DNA of 64,000 nucleotides from Rhodanobacter sp. B04. GTDB taxonomy: Bacteria > Pseudomonadota > Gammaproteobacteria > Xanthomonadales > Rhodanobacteraceae. Below are positions 30,396 to 39,288 of the stretch, piece after piece (the stretch's first letter is position 1; each line of letters opens with the position of its first letter). The translations under genes were made by a program, and so were the position numbers. The DNA lies in the NCBI RefSeq assembly GCF_002001125.1, contig NZ_MUNV01000008.1, positions 62,001-126,000 of the forward strand, given 5' to 3'. The notes beneath the pieces were generated by a model. It was not told the origin of the DNA, ran no database searches, and saw only the letters and a list, made by a program, of their open reading frames with translations.

Positions 30396-31123
30396 TGGAT
30401 TTTGGCCTCGCCACGTATGCAGTGAGTTTCCTGGCCGGCTGCGCCTCGATCCTGTCGCCGTGCGTGTTGCCGATCCTGCCCATCCTGATCGCCTCGGCAT
30501 TGTCCAGGCACCGCCTCGGCACGGCGGCGCTGGCACTCGGGCTGGCCCTGTCGTTTGCCGTGGTCGGGATTTTCATCGCCACGCTGGGTGCATCGATTGG
30601 TCTGGGTACGGAGACGCTGCGCCGCGTGGCCGCCGCGCTGATGGTGCTGTTCGGTGTGGTGATGCTGTCGCCGCGGTTGCAGCTGGCGTTCGCCACCGCC
30701 AGTTCCCGGGTCGGCTCGAGCGGGCAGCACGCCCTCGGCGCGATCAAGGGCGAAGGCCTGGCGAGCCAGTTCGCGATCGGGTTGCTGCTGGGCCTGGTCT
30801 GGAGCCCATGCGTCGGGCCGACGCTTGGCGCCGCTTCCACGCTCGCGGCACAAGGGCGCGATCTTGCGCAGATCGCCTTGCTCATGCTGGTGTTCGGGCT
30901 GGGGGCAGGCTTGCCGTTGCTGCTGCTGGGCGGCCTGTCGCATGCCACCATGATGCGGATGCGCGGTTCGCTGTCTTCGCTCGGGCATGCCGCAAAAGCG
31001 GTGATGGGCGGACTGTTCGTGATCCTCGGCACGCTCATCCTGACCGGCTTCGATCGCAAGCTCGAGGCGCTCATTCTCTCGATCAGTCCCGACTGGCTGA
31101 CGCGCCTGACGACTTCGCTGTAA
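30392..31123 (+). CDS. CcdA/DsbD-type thiol-electron transporter
   Basis: A 243-residue membrane protein with about six hydrophobic segments. The redox Cys pair sits in ASILSPCVLPILPIL (helix 1) and GLVWSPCVGPTLGAA (helix 4), each Cys-Pro flanked as in CcdA. It passes reducing equivalents from cytoplasmic thioredoxin to periplasmic thioredoxin-like proteins. Start is GTG 30392 (overlapping the previous stop) or ATG 30395. Part of the doxX-trx-ccdA run. Confidence 0.88.
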   Translation: MMDFGLATYAVSFLAGCASILSPCVLPILPILIASALSRHRLGTAALALGLALSFAVVGIFIATLGASIGLGTETLRRVAAALMVLFGVVMLSPRLQLAFATASSRVGSSGQHALGAIKGEGLASQFAIGLLLGLVWSPCVGPTLGAASTLAAQGRDLAQIALLMLVFGLGAGLPLLLLGGLSHATMMRMRGSLSSLGHAAKAVMGGLFVILGTLILTGFDRKLEALILSISPDWLTRLTTSL

Positions 31124-31229
31124 CAGGCCGCTTTTGCAGCGGGGCAGGTCGAGGTGAAGAGCATGCCCGGGCCGAGTGCCCAAGCGATAGTCGGATCAGG
31201 CACGACACCCGTTCACGCAGGTGACTGGA

Positions 31230-32114
31230 ATGACGGATACCAGCGCGATCATCGACAGCACAACCCGACGCACGGCCTTTGTGCTCGCCGGCGGCGGCAG
31301 TCTTGGCGCGGTGGAAGTGGGCATGCTGCAGGCCCTGCTCGACTGGGGCGAGACGCCTGCCTTCATGGTCGGCGCATCGGCGGGCGCCATCAATGCGGCT
31401 TACTTCGCCGCTGATCCCACCCGCGCGGGGGCCGACAAGCTGGAGCGGCTCTGGTGTGTGCTGCGCCGCCGGGATGTTTTTCCGCTCAACCTGAGCAGCG
31501 TGCTTGGTCTGCTGCGTCGTCGCGATTACCTGGTGGATCCGGATGCGCTGCGGCGTCTGCTGGAGCAGCATCTGCCGTATCGGCGACTCGAAGAAGCGGC
31601 CATGCCGATTCACATCGTGGCCTCGGACATGTTGACTGGGCATGAAGTGTTGCTGTCGTCGGGATCGGTGATTGACGCGGTGCTGGCGAGCACGGCGATA
31701 CCTGGCGTGTTTCCGCCGGTGCAGGTCGGCGCACGCTTGCTGGTCGATGGCGGTGTCGCCAACAACACGCCGATTTCCACGGCGGTGAAGCTGGGCGCAA
31801 CGCGGATCATCGTGCTGCCCACGGGCTTTGCCTGCGCACTCAACCAGATGCCAAGAGGGGCCATCGCACGCGCGATGCACGCACTCAGCCTGCTGGTATC
31901 GCGCCAATTGGTGCACGATGCGGAGCAGTTCGCAGGTGGCCGGGTCGAACTGCGAATCGTCCCCAGCTTATGCCCACTCGAAACATCGCCGTACGACTAT
32001 TCCATGGCGCACGCGCTCATTGCCCAGGCCAAAGCATGCACACGGCAATGGCTGGATGACGGCGGCCTGGATGGTGCGGCTGTACCGATGCAGCTGCACG
32101 AGCACCATCACTGA
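31230..32114 (+). CDS. Patatin-like phospholipase
   Basis: About 294 residues. The patatin motifs are complete: oxyanion glycine run VLAGGGSLGAVEVGML, the nucleophile elbow GASAGAINAAYF with catalytic Ser, and DGGVANNTPIS with catalytic Asp. No signal peptide. ATG 31230 follows CAGGTGACTGG; a GTG three codons earlier is possible. Short C-terminus ends in a His-rich tail (LHEHHH). It probably hydrolyses acyl lipids in the cytoplasm. Confidence 0.9.
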   Translation: MTDTSAIIDSTTRRTAFVLAGGGSLGAVEVGMLQALLDWGETPAFMVGASAGAINAAYFAADPTRAGADKLERLWCVLRRRDVFPLNLSSVLGLLRRRDYLVDPDALRRLLEQHLPYRRLEEAAMPIHIVASDMLTGHEVLLSSGSVIDAVLASTAIPGVFPPVQVGARLLVDGGVANNTPISTAVKLGATRIIVLPTGFACALNQMPRGAIARAMHALSLLVSRQLVHDAEQFAGGRVELRIVPSLCPLETSPYDYSMAHALIAQAKACTRQWLDDGGLDGAAVPMQLHEHHH

Positions 32115-32362
32115 TCAGCAGTTTGAATTCGAGTTCCAGCTCGGCAGATTTCATTCGGCATCGCGGATTAGATCAGCCAGATGACGAACGCCAAACGCGA
32201 GCGGCACGCTGGTCCGCAGCCGCCCTCGTGGTGTCGTTGTTGCCGAGCCGACTTCGGCTGCCGCTCCGAGCCTGCACAAATGCGCCCCGCAACCAACAGC
32301 GGGCTTGCTGCATCTGGGGACCCATACCGCCATGTCGGCCGGTGACCCAGAGAGCCTCCCCC

Positions 32363-33886
32363 ATGATCGAGCGCACCTCCAGCGTCAGGATTGCGATCCA
32401 CGCGTTCCGACTCGTTCCCTTGTGGATTTTCGTTGCGCTGTACAGCGCCGCGGGTCCGTCCATGGCCGCGGCGTCCTTGCACACGCAACTGCCCGATACG
32501 CCGGTGGGCCGGCTTGCCGGCGAACTGATCCGTCATGCCAATGCCGATGGTCCCGTGCGGATCCGGCAATGGGCGCCCAGTATCCTGTCGGCGTCCGTCG
32601 CTTCCGACGACAAGGCGGCATTTGTCACGGACCTGGTCTCGGCGGCACGCGACAGCGGCGGCCTGGACGTGTTCGATGTGCGCACCGATCCGCACCAGCC
32701 GGGACTGCTCGAAGTTGCCGTCAAGGGACGTCACAACGGGCAGGCCGCCCTGTTCTGGCTGACCGCCGACCCGGCGCATCCGGACCGGCTCGCGCAGGCG
32801 ATGCTGGTCCCGATGGACAATCCGCTTTATGCCGACTGGCCCAGGCGGCCGGTATCGCATGCGGAGCTGGGAAAACAGATACATGCCGTACTGGACCGAT
32901 TGGTGCGCGTGTCAGATTTCTCAGGTTGCGTGACCGTCTTCGATGGCGGCGAGACCGTGTTCGACGAATGCCGCGGACTGGCCGATCGCAGTTTCAACGT
33001 GCCGGTCGATCACCAGACCAAGTTCCGCATCGCCTCGGTCGGCAAGATGTTCACCGCGGTCGCCATCGCGCAACTGGTCGAGGCCGGCAAGCTGTCGTGG
33101 AACGACACGCTGGCGAAGCTGGTTCCGGAATATCCCGACCAGGCGATGGCGAAGAAGATCACGGTGTGGGAACTCCTGCACCACACCTCGGGTCTGGGCG
33201 ATTTCATGGTGCCGGACTATTTCGAGCACGCCGAACGCTACGTCAATCCGGTGGACTATCTGGGGCTGATCGCCCGCCAGCCGAAGGTGGGCGAGCCGGG
33301 CAAGGGGTTGAGCTACAGCAACGCCGGCTACATTCTGCTCGGCCGCATCATCGAGAACGTCTCCGGCGAAAGTTACTTCGACTATATCCAGCGCCACGTC
33401 TTCGAACCCGCGCAGATGGCATCCAGCGGCTTCGACAGCGTGGACGAGATCGTGCCCGGGCTTGCGGTCGGCTACTACCACGACGATGGGGTGTTCTCCC
33501 GGACGTGGAAGGCAAACTGGGTGCAGGGCATCTACAAGGGCAGTCCCGCAGGTGGCGGTTATTCGACCAATGCCGATCTGTTGCGGTTCGCCCGGGCCGT
33601 GCATGGAGGCAAGCTGCTCAAAGCCACCACGCTGGCGAAGATGTTCGACGGCGAAGTGCCGAACGACGGCCCCGGTGCCATTGGCGCCGGCATCGACGAG
33701 CGGCTCGCGCACGGTCGCCACATCCGTGGCCACCAGGGCGGCATCGAGGGCACCACGGCCAACCTGGAGATGGTTTGGGAGACCGGTGCGGCGGTGGCGC
33801 TGACCAGCAACGAAGGGCCGTCGCAACACTGGCTGCTGGCCGAGCAGATCGCCGACTTGCTTGCCGCTGAAGGCGCGAAAAACTGA
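32363..33886 (+). CDS. Exported serine hydrolase of the beta-lactamase (class C-like) family
   Basis: A 507-residue protein with a signal peptide (LVPLWIFVALYSAAGPSMAAA). Residues about 30-170 form an extra domain with no recognised family. The beta-lactamase/transpeptidase-fold domain starts near 180: SxxK nucleophile motif ASVGKMFTAVAIAQL, Tyr-Ser-Asn motif YSNAGYILLGRII, and HQGGIEG in place of the KTG box. These enzymes are usually esterases or peptidases rather than antibiotic-resistance enzymes. The frame extends upstream 80 codons, but ATG 32363 begins the signal peptide. Confidence 0.88.
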   Translation: MIERTSSVRIAIHAFRLVPLWIFVALYSAAGPSMAAASLHTQLPDTPVGRLAGELIRHANADGPVRIRQWAPSILSASVASDDKAAFVTDLVSAARDSGGLDVFDVRTDPHQPGLLEVAVKGRHNGQAALFWLTADPAHPDRLAQAMLVPMDNPLYADWPRRPVSHAELGKQIHAVLDRLVRVSDFSGCVTVFDGGETVFDECRGLADRSFNVPVDHQTKFRIASVGKMFTAVAIAQLVEAGKLSWNDTLAKLVPEYPDQAMAKKITVWELLHHTSGLGDFMVPDYFEHAERYVNPVDYLGLIARQPKVGEPGKGLSYSNAGYILLGRIIENVSGESYFDYIQRHVFEPAQMASSGFDSVDEIVPGLAVGYYHDDGVFSRTWKANWVQGIYKGSPAGGGYSTNADLLRFARAVHGGKLLKATTLAKMFDGEVPNDGPGAIGAGIDERLAHGRHIRGHQGGIEGTTANLEMVWETGAAVALTSNEGPSQHWLLAEQIADLLAAEGAKN

Positions 33887-33929
33887 GTTCCCGCAAGTGC
33901 GATGCCGAGAGGGTGGACAAGGTCTGAAA

Positions 33930-33959
33930 CGCGCGCGGAGCGGATCGGTTCCGCGCGCG
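33930..33959. terminator. GC hairpin after the serine hydrolase gene
   Basis: Perfect 10-bp arms CGCGCGCGGA / TCCGCGCGCG around a 10-nt loop, 44 bp past the stop and before the convergent lipocalin gene. No T-run, so either a weak bidirectional terminator or a stabilising hairpin. Confidence 0.4.
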
Positions 33960-34056
33960 GGTCGAAGCCAGAACCAGCTGTAATGTCGTTGCATGCCGGA
34001 TCGGGCGACCGCGGCATGCCCGTAGTGTCCCTGCCACCATGCTTTGGCTTGCCCGC

Positions 34057-34608
34057 TTATGAGTGAACGCGCCGCCATACCACCTCGCCATGGGCGCCTT
34101 CGGCGGCACCGCTTGACGGCTTGGCCACGCGATAGGTCAATTCATCGCCGTTGATGGTGTAGCCCGAATCTCCGCTCTTGCCGTCCCAGTTCGGGAACGA
34201 CGCATGCAGGATCTGAGTGTGCATGACCTTGGCGTCGGCGCTGACATGGCCGAAGTGGGCATTGCTGTCCATCGAGGCGGCACGGTACTCGTCCGGGGTT
34301 CCCCTGGATTTGTCGTTCGCCGCGAAGGGCATCCGTTTCGCCCGCACGATCTGCATCATGTAGTCGCCTTGGGCATCGATGAGCCACATGCCTTCCGGAT
34401 GGGGACCGTACAGCTCCACGCGGCGACCATCGGGGTAGACGTTGTCGCAGCGGACGAGGGTCCAGGCGCTGATCAGTTCCCTGGGCACCAGCGCGTGATC
34501 GCCGGTGCCGCCACTGTGCTTCATCGCCGCATCCTGGGCGGCGGCCGTGATCGGCGCGAGCATCGGGGCGAGGAAGGCGGCGAGCAGCAGGAGTTTTGCG
34601 CGTGACAT
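34057..34608 (-). CDS. Exported lipocalin-like domain protein
   Basis: A 183-residue protein with signal peptide (LLLLAAFLAPMLAPITAAAQ). The mature part has the lipocalin-like motif LISAWTLVRCDNVYPDGRRV, the YGPHPEGMWLIDAQGDYMM strand pair, and EYRAASMDSNAHFGHVSAD. It is divergent from a LysR regulator whose operator-like palindrome lies between the two, so it is the probable target of that regulator. Ligand unknown. Confidence 0.82.
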   Translation of the reverse strand: MSRAKLLLLAAFLAPMLAPITAAAQDAAMKHSGGTGDHALVPRELISAWTLVRCDNVYPDGRRVELYGPHPEGMWLIDAQGDYMMQIVRAKRMPFAANDKSRGTPDEYRAASMDSNAHFGHVSADAKVMHTQILHASFPNWDGKSGDSGYTINGDELTYRVAKPSSGAAEGAHGEVVWRRVHS

Positions 34609-34686
34609 GGGGATGCCTTGGGTGTGTGGGGTAGCTGGCATCGTCTCCCGCGCCTTCCTTTTTGATAATAGGCTTTGGTCTTTATT

Positions 34687-34711
34687 GATCTTCAAATGGG
34701 ATTTGAAGATC
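34687..34711. promoter_or_regulatory. Perfect LysR-type operator palindrome
   Basis: GATCTTCAAAT-GGG-ATTTGAAGATC: 11-bp perfect arms, containing the T-N11-A LysR signature (TTCAAATGGGATTTGAA). It lies 37 bp before the LysR start and 79 bp before the divergent lipocalin gene. Confidence 0.75.
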
Positions 34712-34747
34712 ATCCCGCCATGCCTTCCGCAGCCCGGACCTGACGCC

Positions 34748-35683
34748 ATGAATCGCCTCAGCGACATGCAGCTCCTCGTCGATGCGGCCGACCTCAGCAG
34801 CCTGTCGGCTGCCGGGCGTCGGGCCGGGCTTTCGCCGGCCGCCGCCAGTGCCTGTCTGCAACGGGTCGAGGCCATGCTCGGTGCGCGGCTCTTCGAGCGC
34901 ACGAGTCGTCAATTGCGCCTGACCGATGAGGGGCGCATCTACATCGACTCCTGCCGGGTCGCCATCGAGACCATGAAGGAGGCCGAGCGCGCGGTTCGCA
35001 GCGGCACCGACGGTGTGCGCGGGACGCTGCGCGTATCGGCGCCGTCCGACCTGGGGCGCAACCTGCTGGTCGACATCCTCGACGGTTTCATGGGCCTCCA
35101 CCCGGAGGTGCGCATCGTGCTGACGCTGTCGGATTCGCTCTCGCGTTTCGTGCCGGATGACATCGACGTGGCCATCCGCGTCGGCCCCTTGGAGGACAGC
35201 GATCTCGTTGCGCGCCATCTTGCCGACAGCTGGCGCGTGGTGTGCGCTTCGCCGACATGTATCGCGACCCATGGGACACCAGGGCAACCCGAGGATCTGG
35301 TCGAATTGCCCACGCTGGTACTGACTACGAATGCCGGGCCACGCAACGAATGGCGCCTTGGGGAGGCCGTCGTGCGGGTTCGGCGATATCACGAGTGCAC
35401 CGACAGCGAAGTCATCCGCAGGTGGGCCGTGCGCGGTCGCGGGTTTGCCTACCGGCAGCTTTGGGCGGTGGCGGCGGATGTGCGCGAAGGCCGGCTGGTG
35501 CTGGTCAACGCACCGGCGTGGTCCGCCCCCACACCCATCCATGCGATGTACCACCGGAACGTCTTTCAGCCGCCGCGCGTGCGCCGGTTTGTCGACTTTC
35601 TGCACGCCGAGTTGGCGCGGCAGCTTGCGTCAAATGCGAACGACGCGGCGGTGTTTTCATCGATGCGCCGATCGAGCCGCTAG
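34748..35683 (+). CDS. LysR-family transcriptional regulator
   Basis: A 311-residue regulator. The N-terminal winged helix (MQLLVDAADLSSLSAAGRRAG, LSPAAASACLQRVEAMLGARLFERTSR in pieces) is followed by the substrate-binding domain (LRVSAPSDLGRNLLVDIL, DIDVAIRVGPLEDSDLVARHL), matching the CrgA-like group. ATG 34748 is the family start; the frame extends upstream without homology. It probably controls itself and the lipocalin gene from the palindrome at 34687-34711. Confidence 0.92.
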   Translation: MNRLSDMQLLVDAADLSSLSAAGRRAGLSPAAASACLQRVEAMLGARLFERTSRQLRLTDEGRIYIDSCRVAIETMKEAERAVRSGTDGVRGTLRVSAPSDLGRNLLVDILDGFMGLHPEVRIVLTLSDSLSRFVPDDIDVAIRVGPLEDSDLVARHLADSWRVVCASPTCIATHGTPGQPEDLVELPTLVLTTNAGPRNEWRLGEAVVRVRRYHECTDSEVIRRWAVRGRGFAYRQLWAVAADVREGRLVLVNAPAWSAPTPIHAMYHRNVFQPPRVRRFVDFLHAELARQLASNANDAAVFSSMRRSSR

Positions 35684-35870
35684 CTGCGAAGTCGGTTTGC
35701 CGCGCTCCAGCCACTGTTCTTCCGGACTGCGTAAACCGCTCGACCTGCGTTGCCCAGTCACGCCTTGAGTGGCTTCATGGTTTTCGCCACTATGCCCGGA
35801 GCGCCCGTACGAACCGGCGCTCGACGGCCATGCCTGCATTCCGCAGCCTTGGCAACCAAAGGGGACGATG

Positions 35871-37640
35871 ATGATAAGGATGTTGCGTTTGGGCTGCCTC
35901 GGCATCAGCGCTGTGCTGGCCGGCCACGCCTGGGCTGACGGCTGCCAGTTGAGGGATTACGGCACGTTGCCGGTGGAAATGGTCGGTGGGCAAGCCACCA
36001 CCATGGTGAAGATCAACGGGAGCGATACGCGCTTCATCATCGATACCGGAGCTTTCTTCAACACCATGTCGCGTGCCAACGCGTTGTCGCTGGGGCTCAA
36101 GCTGCGACCTGCGCCATTCGGTTATCGCATCAGCGGCATTGGAGGTTCCACGGACGTCCAGTTCACCCAGGTCAAGGATTTCGGCATCCTCGGCACCACC
36201 CTGCACGATATTGCTTTCATCGTTGGAGGCACCGATACCGGTCATGGATTGCTCGGCGCCAACCTGCTCGATCTGGTCGATCTGGAAATCGATCTGGCCC
36301 ATGGCAAGTTGACTCTGTTCAAGGCCGATCACTGCGATAAGCGGGCGCTGGCGTATTGGTCCAAGGACGGCAAGTACAACGATGCAGACATCGAGCCGGC
36401 CGTCAATCGGAGCGATCGGCGCACGTTTCTCGACGTGATGATAAATGGCAAGAAGGTGCGTGCCGTGCTCGATTCGGGGGCGTATGCCACCTTGCTCAGC
36501 CGCCGCGGCGCCGAGCGGGTTGGCATCGACTTGAATGCGCCCGAGGCCGGGGTGGGCAGCAGCTTCGGCATTGGCGCCAGATCGGTCAAGACATGGACCG
36601 TGCCGATTGATTCGTTCTCGGTCGGTACGGAAACCATCCAGCACAGCCAGATGCAGGTCATCGACGGAAACATTGGCGGCGGCGACACCGACATGTTGCT
36701 TGGCGTGGATTTCATGCTCGCTCATCACATGTTCATTGCCAACAGCCAGAGGAAAGTCTATTTCACCTACAACGGCGGGCGCGTGTTCAGCCTGGCCCAG
36801 GCGCCGAGCGACAGCGACAAACCTGATGCCGGTGCCACAGCGGACGACGACGGTTCGGCACCAAAGACCGCGGCCGACTACGCGCTGCGTGGCGAGGCGG
36901 ACCTGTCTCGCGGCGAACCAAAGGGCGCCGTAGCCGATCTGGACGAGGCGATCCGCATGGCCCCCGATCAGGCGGCTTACTATGCTGCCCGTGCGCGGGC
37001 ACACATGGCGGACAAACAACCCGATGCGGCGCTCGCCGATCTGGACAAGTCACTGAGCCTGGATTCGAACAACGTCGATGCCTTGTTGCTGCGCGCCGAA
37101 TTTCGCTTCTTGCACAAGGACCGCGCGGGTGCGGCGGCCGACGTGACGGCGGCAAGCGTCTTGGCGCCGGCGGGATCGGCACAGGCACGCGTGCTTGCCA
37201 ACCTGTATGTCCGGCTCGATCAACCGGCCGTGGCGCTGCCGATGCTCGACGAATGGATTCGGCTGCACGGCAATGACGCCATGCTCGGAGCGGCGCTCAA
37301 CGAGCGCTGCTGGGCGCGTGGTCTGAGCAATCAGATGCTTGACGATGCCTTGAAGGACTGCCGCAAGGCGATCAGGCGCGATGGCGAAAAGCCGGCCTAC
37401 CTCGACAGCCTCGGCCTGGTGCAGTTGCGACTGGGGCATTATCCCGAATCGGTCGAGGCCTACGAGCAGGCCGTGGCGCAAATGCCGCACAACGCGTGGT
37501 CGCGCTATGGCCTTGGCTTGGCCAAGATTCGCAGTGGCCAGACCGATGCGGGCAACGCCGACCTGGTCGCTGCGCGCGCGCTCGATCGGGAAATCGAGGC
37601 GCGTGCCGCCAAGTATGGCTTGGTTGCGGCGGGGCCATAG
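35871..37640 (+). CDS. Exported double retropepsin-like aspartic protease with TPR repeats
   Basis: A 589-residue protein starting at ATG 35871 (AAAGGGG six bases upstream; ATG 35868 also possible). Signal peptide to about residue 22 (GHAWA|DG). Two retropepsin folds follow: FIIDTGAFFNTMS with catalytic Asp at 58-60 and AVLDSGAYATLLS with Asp at 201-203, each with a later GLLGANLLD or MLLGVDFML flap/end motif. Residues about 330-580 are tetratricopeptide repeats. One chain thus carries both halves of an aspartic protease, a pepsin-like arrangement, plus a peptide-binding scaffold. Substrate unknown. Confidence 0.85.
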   Translation: MIRMLRLGCLGISAVLAGHAWADGCQLRDYGTLPVEMVGGQATTMVKINGSDTRFIIDTGAFFNTMSRANALSLGLKLRPAPFGYRISGIGGSTDVQFTQVKDFGILGTTLHDIAFIVGGTDTGHGLLGANLLDLVDLEIDLAHGKLTLFKADHCDKRALAYWSKDGKYNDADIEPAVNRSDRRTFLDVMINGKKVRAVLDSGAYATLLSRRGAERVGIDLNAPEAGVGSSFGIGARSVKTWTVPIDSFSVGTETIQHSQMQVIDGNIGGGDTDMLLGVDFMLAHHMFIANSQRKVYFTYNGGRVFSLAQAPSDSDKPDAGATADDDGSAPKTAADYALRGEADLSRGEPKGAVADLDEAIRMAPDQAAYYAARARAHMADKQPDAALADLDKSLSLDSNNVDALLLRAEFRFLHKDRAGAAADVTAASVLAPAGSAQARVLANLYVRLDQPAVALPMLDEWIRLHGNDAMLGAALNERCWARGLSNQMLDDALKDCRKAIRRDGEKPAYLDSLGLVQLRLGHYPESVEAYEQAVAQMPHNAWSRYGLGLAKIRSGQTDAGNADLVAARALDREIEARAAKYGLVAAGP

Positions 37641-37664
37641 TTGGCATGGGCAATATTCCGAGCG

Positions 37665-38948
37665 CTACAGGGGAACCTTGAGACCGCCCTCCATCTCGCC
37701 CTCGTCAACACTGAACCGTATCCACCCGTCCACGACCCGCACCCGCAACCCCCGGTACCTCAGCAGGTAACGGATGCCAACCATCGCCGCCGAGAATCCC
37801 GACATCGCACCAACCCAAAGTGCCCGGCGCGGCCCCAAGGTGTCCGCCACCCATCCCACCAGCGGTGCACCGATCGGTGTGCCACCCAGGGCAATCGCCA
37901 GCAAGATCGCCATCACGCGCCCGCGCATCGCAGGCTCGGTGGACAGCTGCACCAGGCTGATCGTCGAGGTGGTGAGGGTCTGCGCGGACACGCCGATGAT
38001 GACGAGAGCGAGGCCGAACAGCTGGACGTCCGGCATGACTGCGGCCAGCGCGAAACCAAAGCCGAAGATGGCCACGGCAACGAGTAGCAGGGCGATGTGC
38101 GGTTTGCCACGCTGGGCAGCCAGCAATGCACCGGCGACCGAGCCGATCGCCATGATTGACGTGAGCAATCCGTATTCGGTCGCGCCGGCGTGGAACACGG
38201 TCACCGACATGGTGGAGATGAAGATCGGAAAGTTGAGCCCGAACGTGCCGATCAGGAACAGCATGAGCAGGATGGCTTTCAAGTCGGGACGATGCCAGAC
38301 ATAGCGGAAACCTTCGACGAGGCTGCCGCGGGTACGCACCGGCCGATGGCTTCGGTGCAGTTCGCCGGTGCGCAGGCAGCCCAGCGAGCAGAGCACCGCA
38401 ACAAACGACGCTGCGTTGATCAGGAATACCCAGCCGGTGCCCACGCCGGCGATCAGCATGCCGGCGACGGCGGGGCCGATCATCCGTGCCACGTTGAACG
38501 AGGTGGAATTCAACGCCACCGCATTCGACAGGTCGGTTTCGCCGACCAGGTCGGAGACAAAGGTCTGGCGTGCCGGTGCATCGAATGCGGCCACGCAGCC
38601 AAGCAGGAAGGCGAACACATAGACGTGCCACAACTGCACGAGGCCGCTGACGGTGAGCAGGCCCAGCCCCAGCGCCAGCAAGCCCATCGCTGCCTGGGTG
38701 GCGATCAGCAGTTTGCGGCGGTCGAGATGATCGGCGGCAAAGCCGGTCAGTGGCAGCATCAGCAGCTGCGGCCCGAACTGCAGCGCCATCACCACGCCGA
38801 CGGCCGCCGCATTGTGGCGGGTGAGCCGGGTGAGGACGATCCAGTCCTGCGCCGTGCGCTGCATCCAGGTGCCGATATTCGACACGATCGCGCCGCTGGC
38901 CCATACGCGGTAGTTGTAGTTGCGCAGCGAGCGGAAGGTGCCTTTCAT
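37665..38948 (-). CDS. MFS transporter, EntS-like group
   Basis: A 427-residue protein with about 12 hydrophobic segments. It begins FRSLRNYNYRVWASGAIVSNIGTWMQRTAQDWIV, has the A-motif FAADHLDRRKLL after helix 2 and AFDAPARQTFVSDLV, all typical of the EntS/DHA3 export group. It is the last gene of a minus-strand run marR - isochorismatase - small membrane protein - MFS, so export of an aromatic or quinone-like compound is plausible. Confidence 0.9.
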   Translation of the reverse strand: MKGTFRSLRNYNYRVWASGAIVSNIGTWMQRTAQDWIVLTRLTRHNAAAVGVVMALQFGPQLLMLPLTGFAADHLDRRKLLIATQAAMGLLALGLGLLTVSGLVQLWHVYVFAFLLGCVAAFDAPARQTFVSDLVGETDLSNAVALNSTSFNVARMIGPAVAGMLIAGVGTGWVFLINAASFVAVLCSLGCLRTGELHRSHRPVRTRGSLVEGFRYVWHRPDLKAILLMLFLIGTFGLNFPIFISTMSVTVFHAGATEYGLLTSIMAIGSVAGALLAAQRGKPHIALLLVAVAIFGFGFALAAVMPDVQLFGLALVIIGVSAQTLTTSTISLVQLSTEPAMRGRVMAILLAIALGGTPIGAPLVGWVADTLGPRRALWVGAMSGFSAAMVGIRYLLRYRGLRVRVVDGWIRFSVDEGEMEGGLKVPL

Positions 38949-38949
38949 G

Positions 38950-39288
38950 TCACTCGCCGCGTGCCGGGTCGTTGCCGCCGTGCAGCCGTCCGAACATGCG
39001 CGCGGTCAGCACGCCCGTCAGCGACATGCCCAGTCCCGCAGCTATCGCATCAGCCGTGGAACGCAGGTCGAAGTTGCCCACCCGGCATAGCAGGACGTAG
39101 CCGACGGCCAGGTTGAAGCATCCCCACAGCACGTTGACGGTCGAACTGGAAAGCCCGACGCCATGCGGCGTGGCGAACGGGCTTTGAAAAGGCCGTCCCA
39201 TCACGCCGCTGACAAAATGCGGGACCGCATTGGTGAGGAAAGCGCCGCCCAGGAACCAGGCGGCATAAGGCAGCCACGCCATGGTCAT
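38950..39288 (-). CDS. Small membrane protein in the MarR operon
   Basis: A 112-residue protein with three hydrophobic stretches (YAAWFLGGAFLTNAVPHFVSG, TVNVLWGCFNLAVGYVLLC, ADAIAAGLGMSLTGVL). Similar proteins with the AFLTNAVPHFVSGVMGRPFQSPFA motif occur widely but have no known function. Its start (ATG 39288) overlaps the isochorismatase stop (ATGA at 39285-39288), and its stop is 1 bp from the MFS start. Confidence 0.8.
   Translation of the reverse strand: MTMAWLPYAAWFLGGAFLTNAVPHFVSGVMGRPFQSPFATPHGVGLSSSTVNVLWGCFNLAVGYVLLCRVGNFDLRSTADAIAAGLGMSLTGVLTARMFGRLHGGNDPARGE

Noticed and set aside
32115-32362. Upstream extension of the serine hydrolase into the 248-bp gap
   Set aside because: The frame is open but lacks a ribosome site and homology, and the signal peptide begins at 32363.
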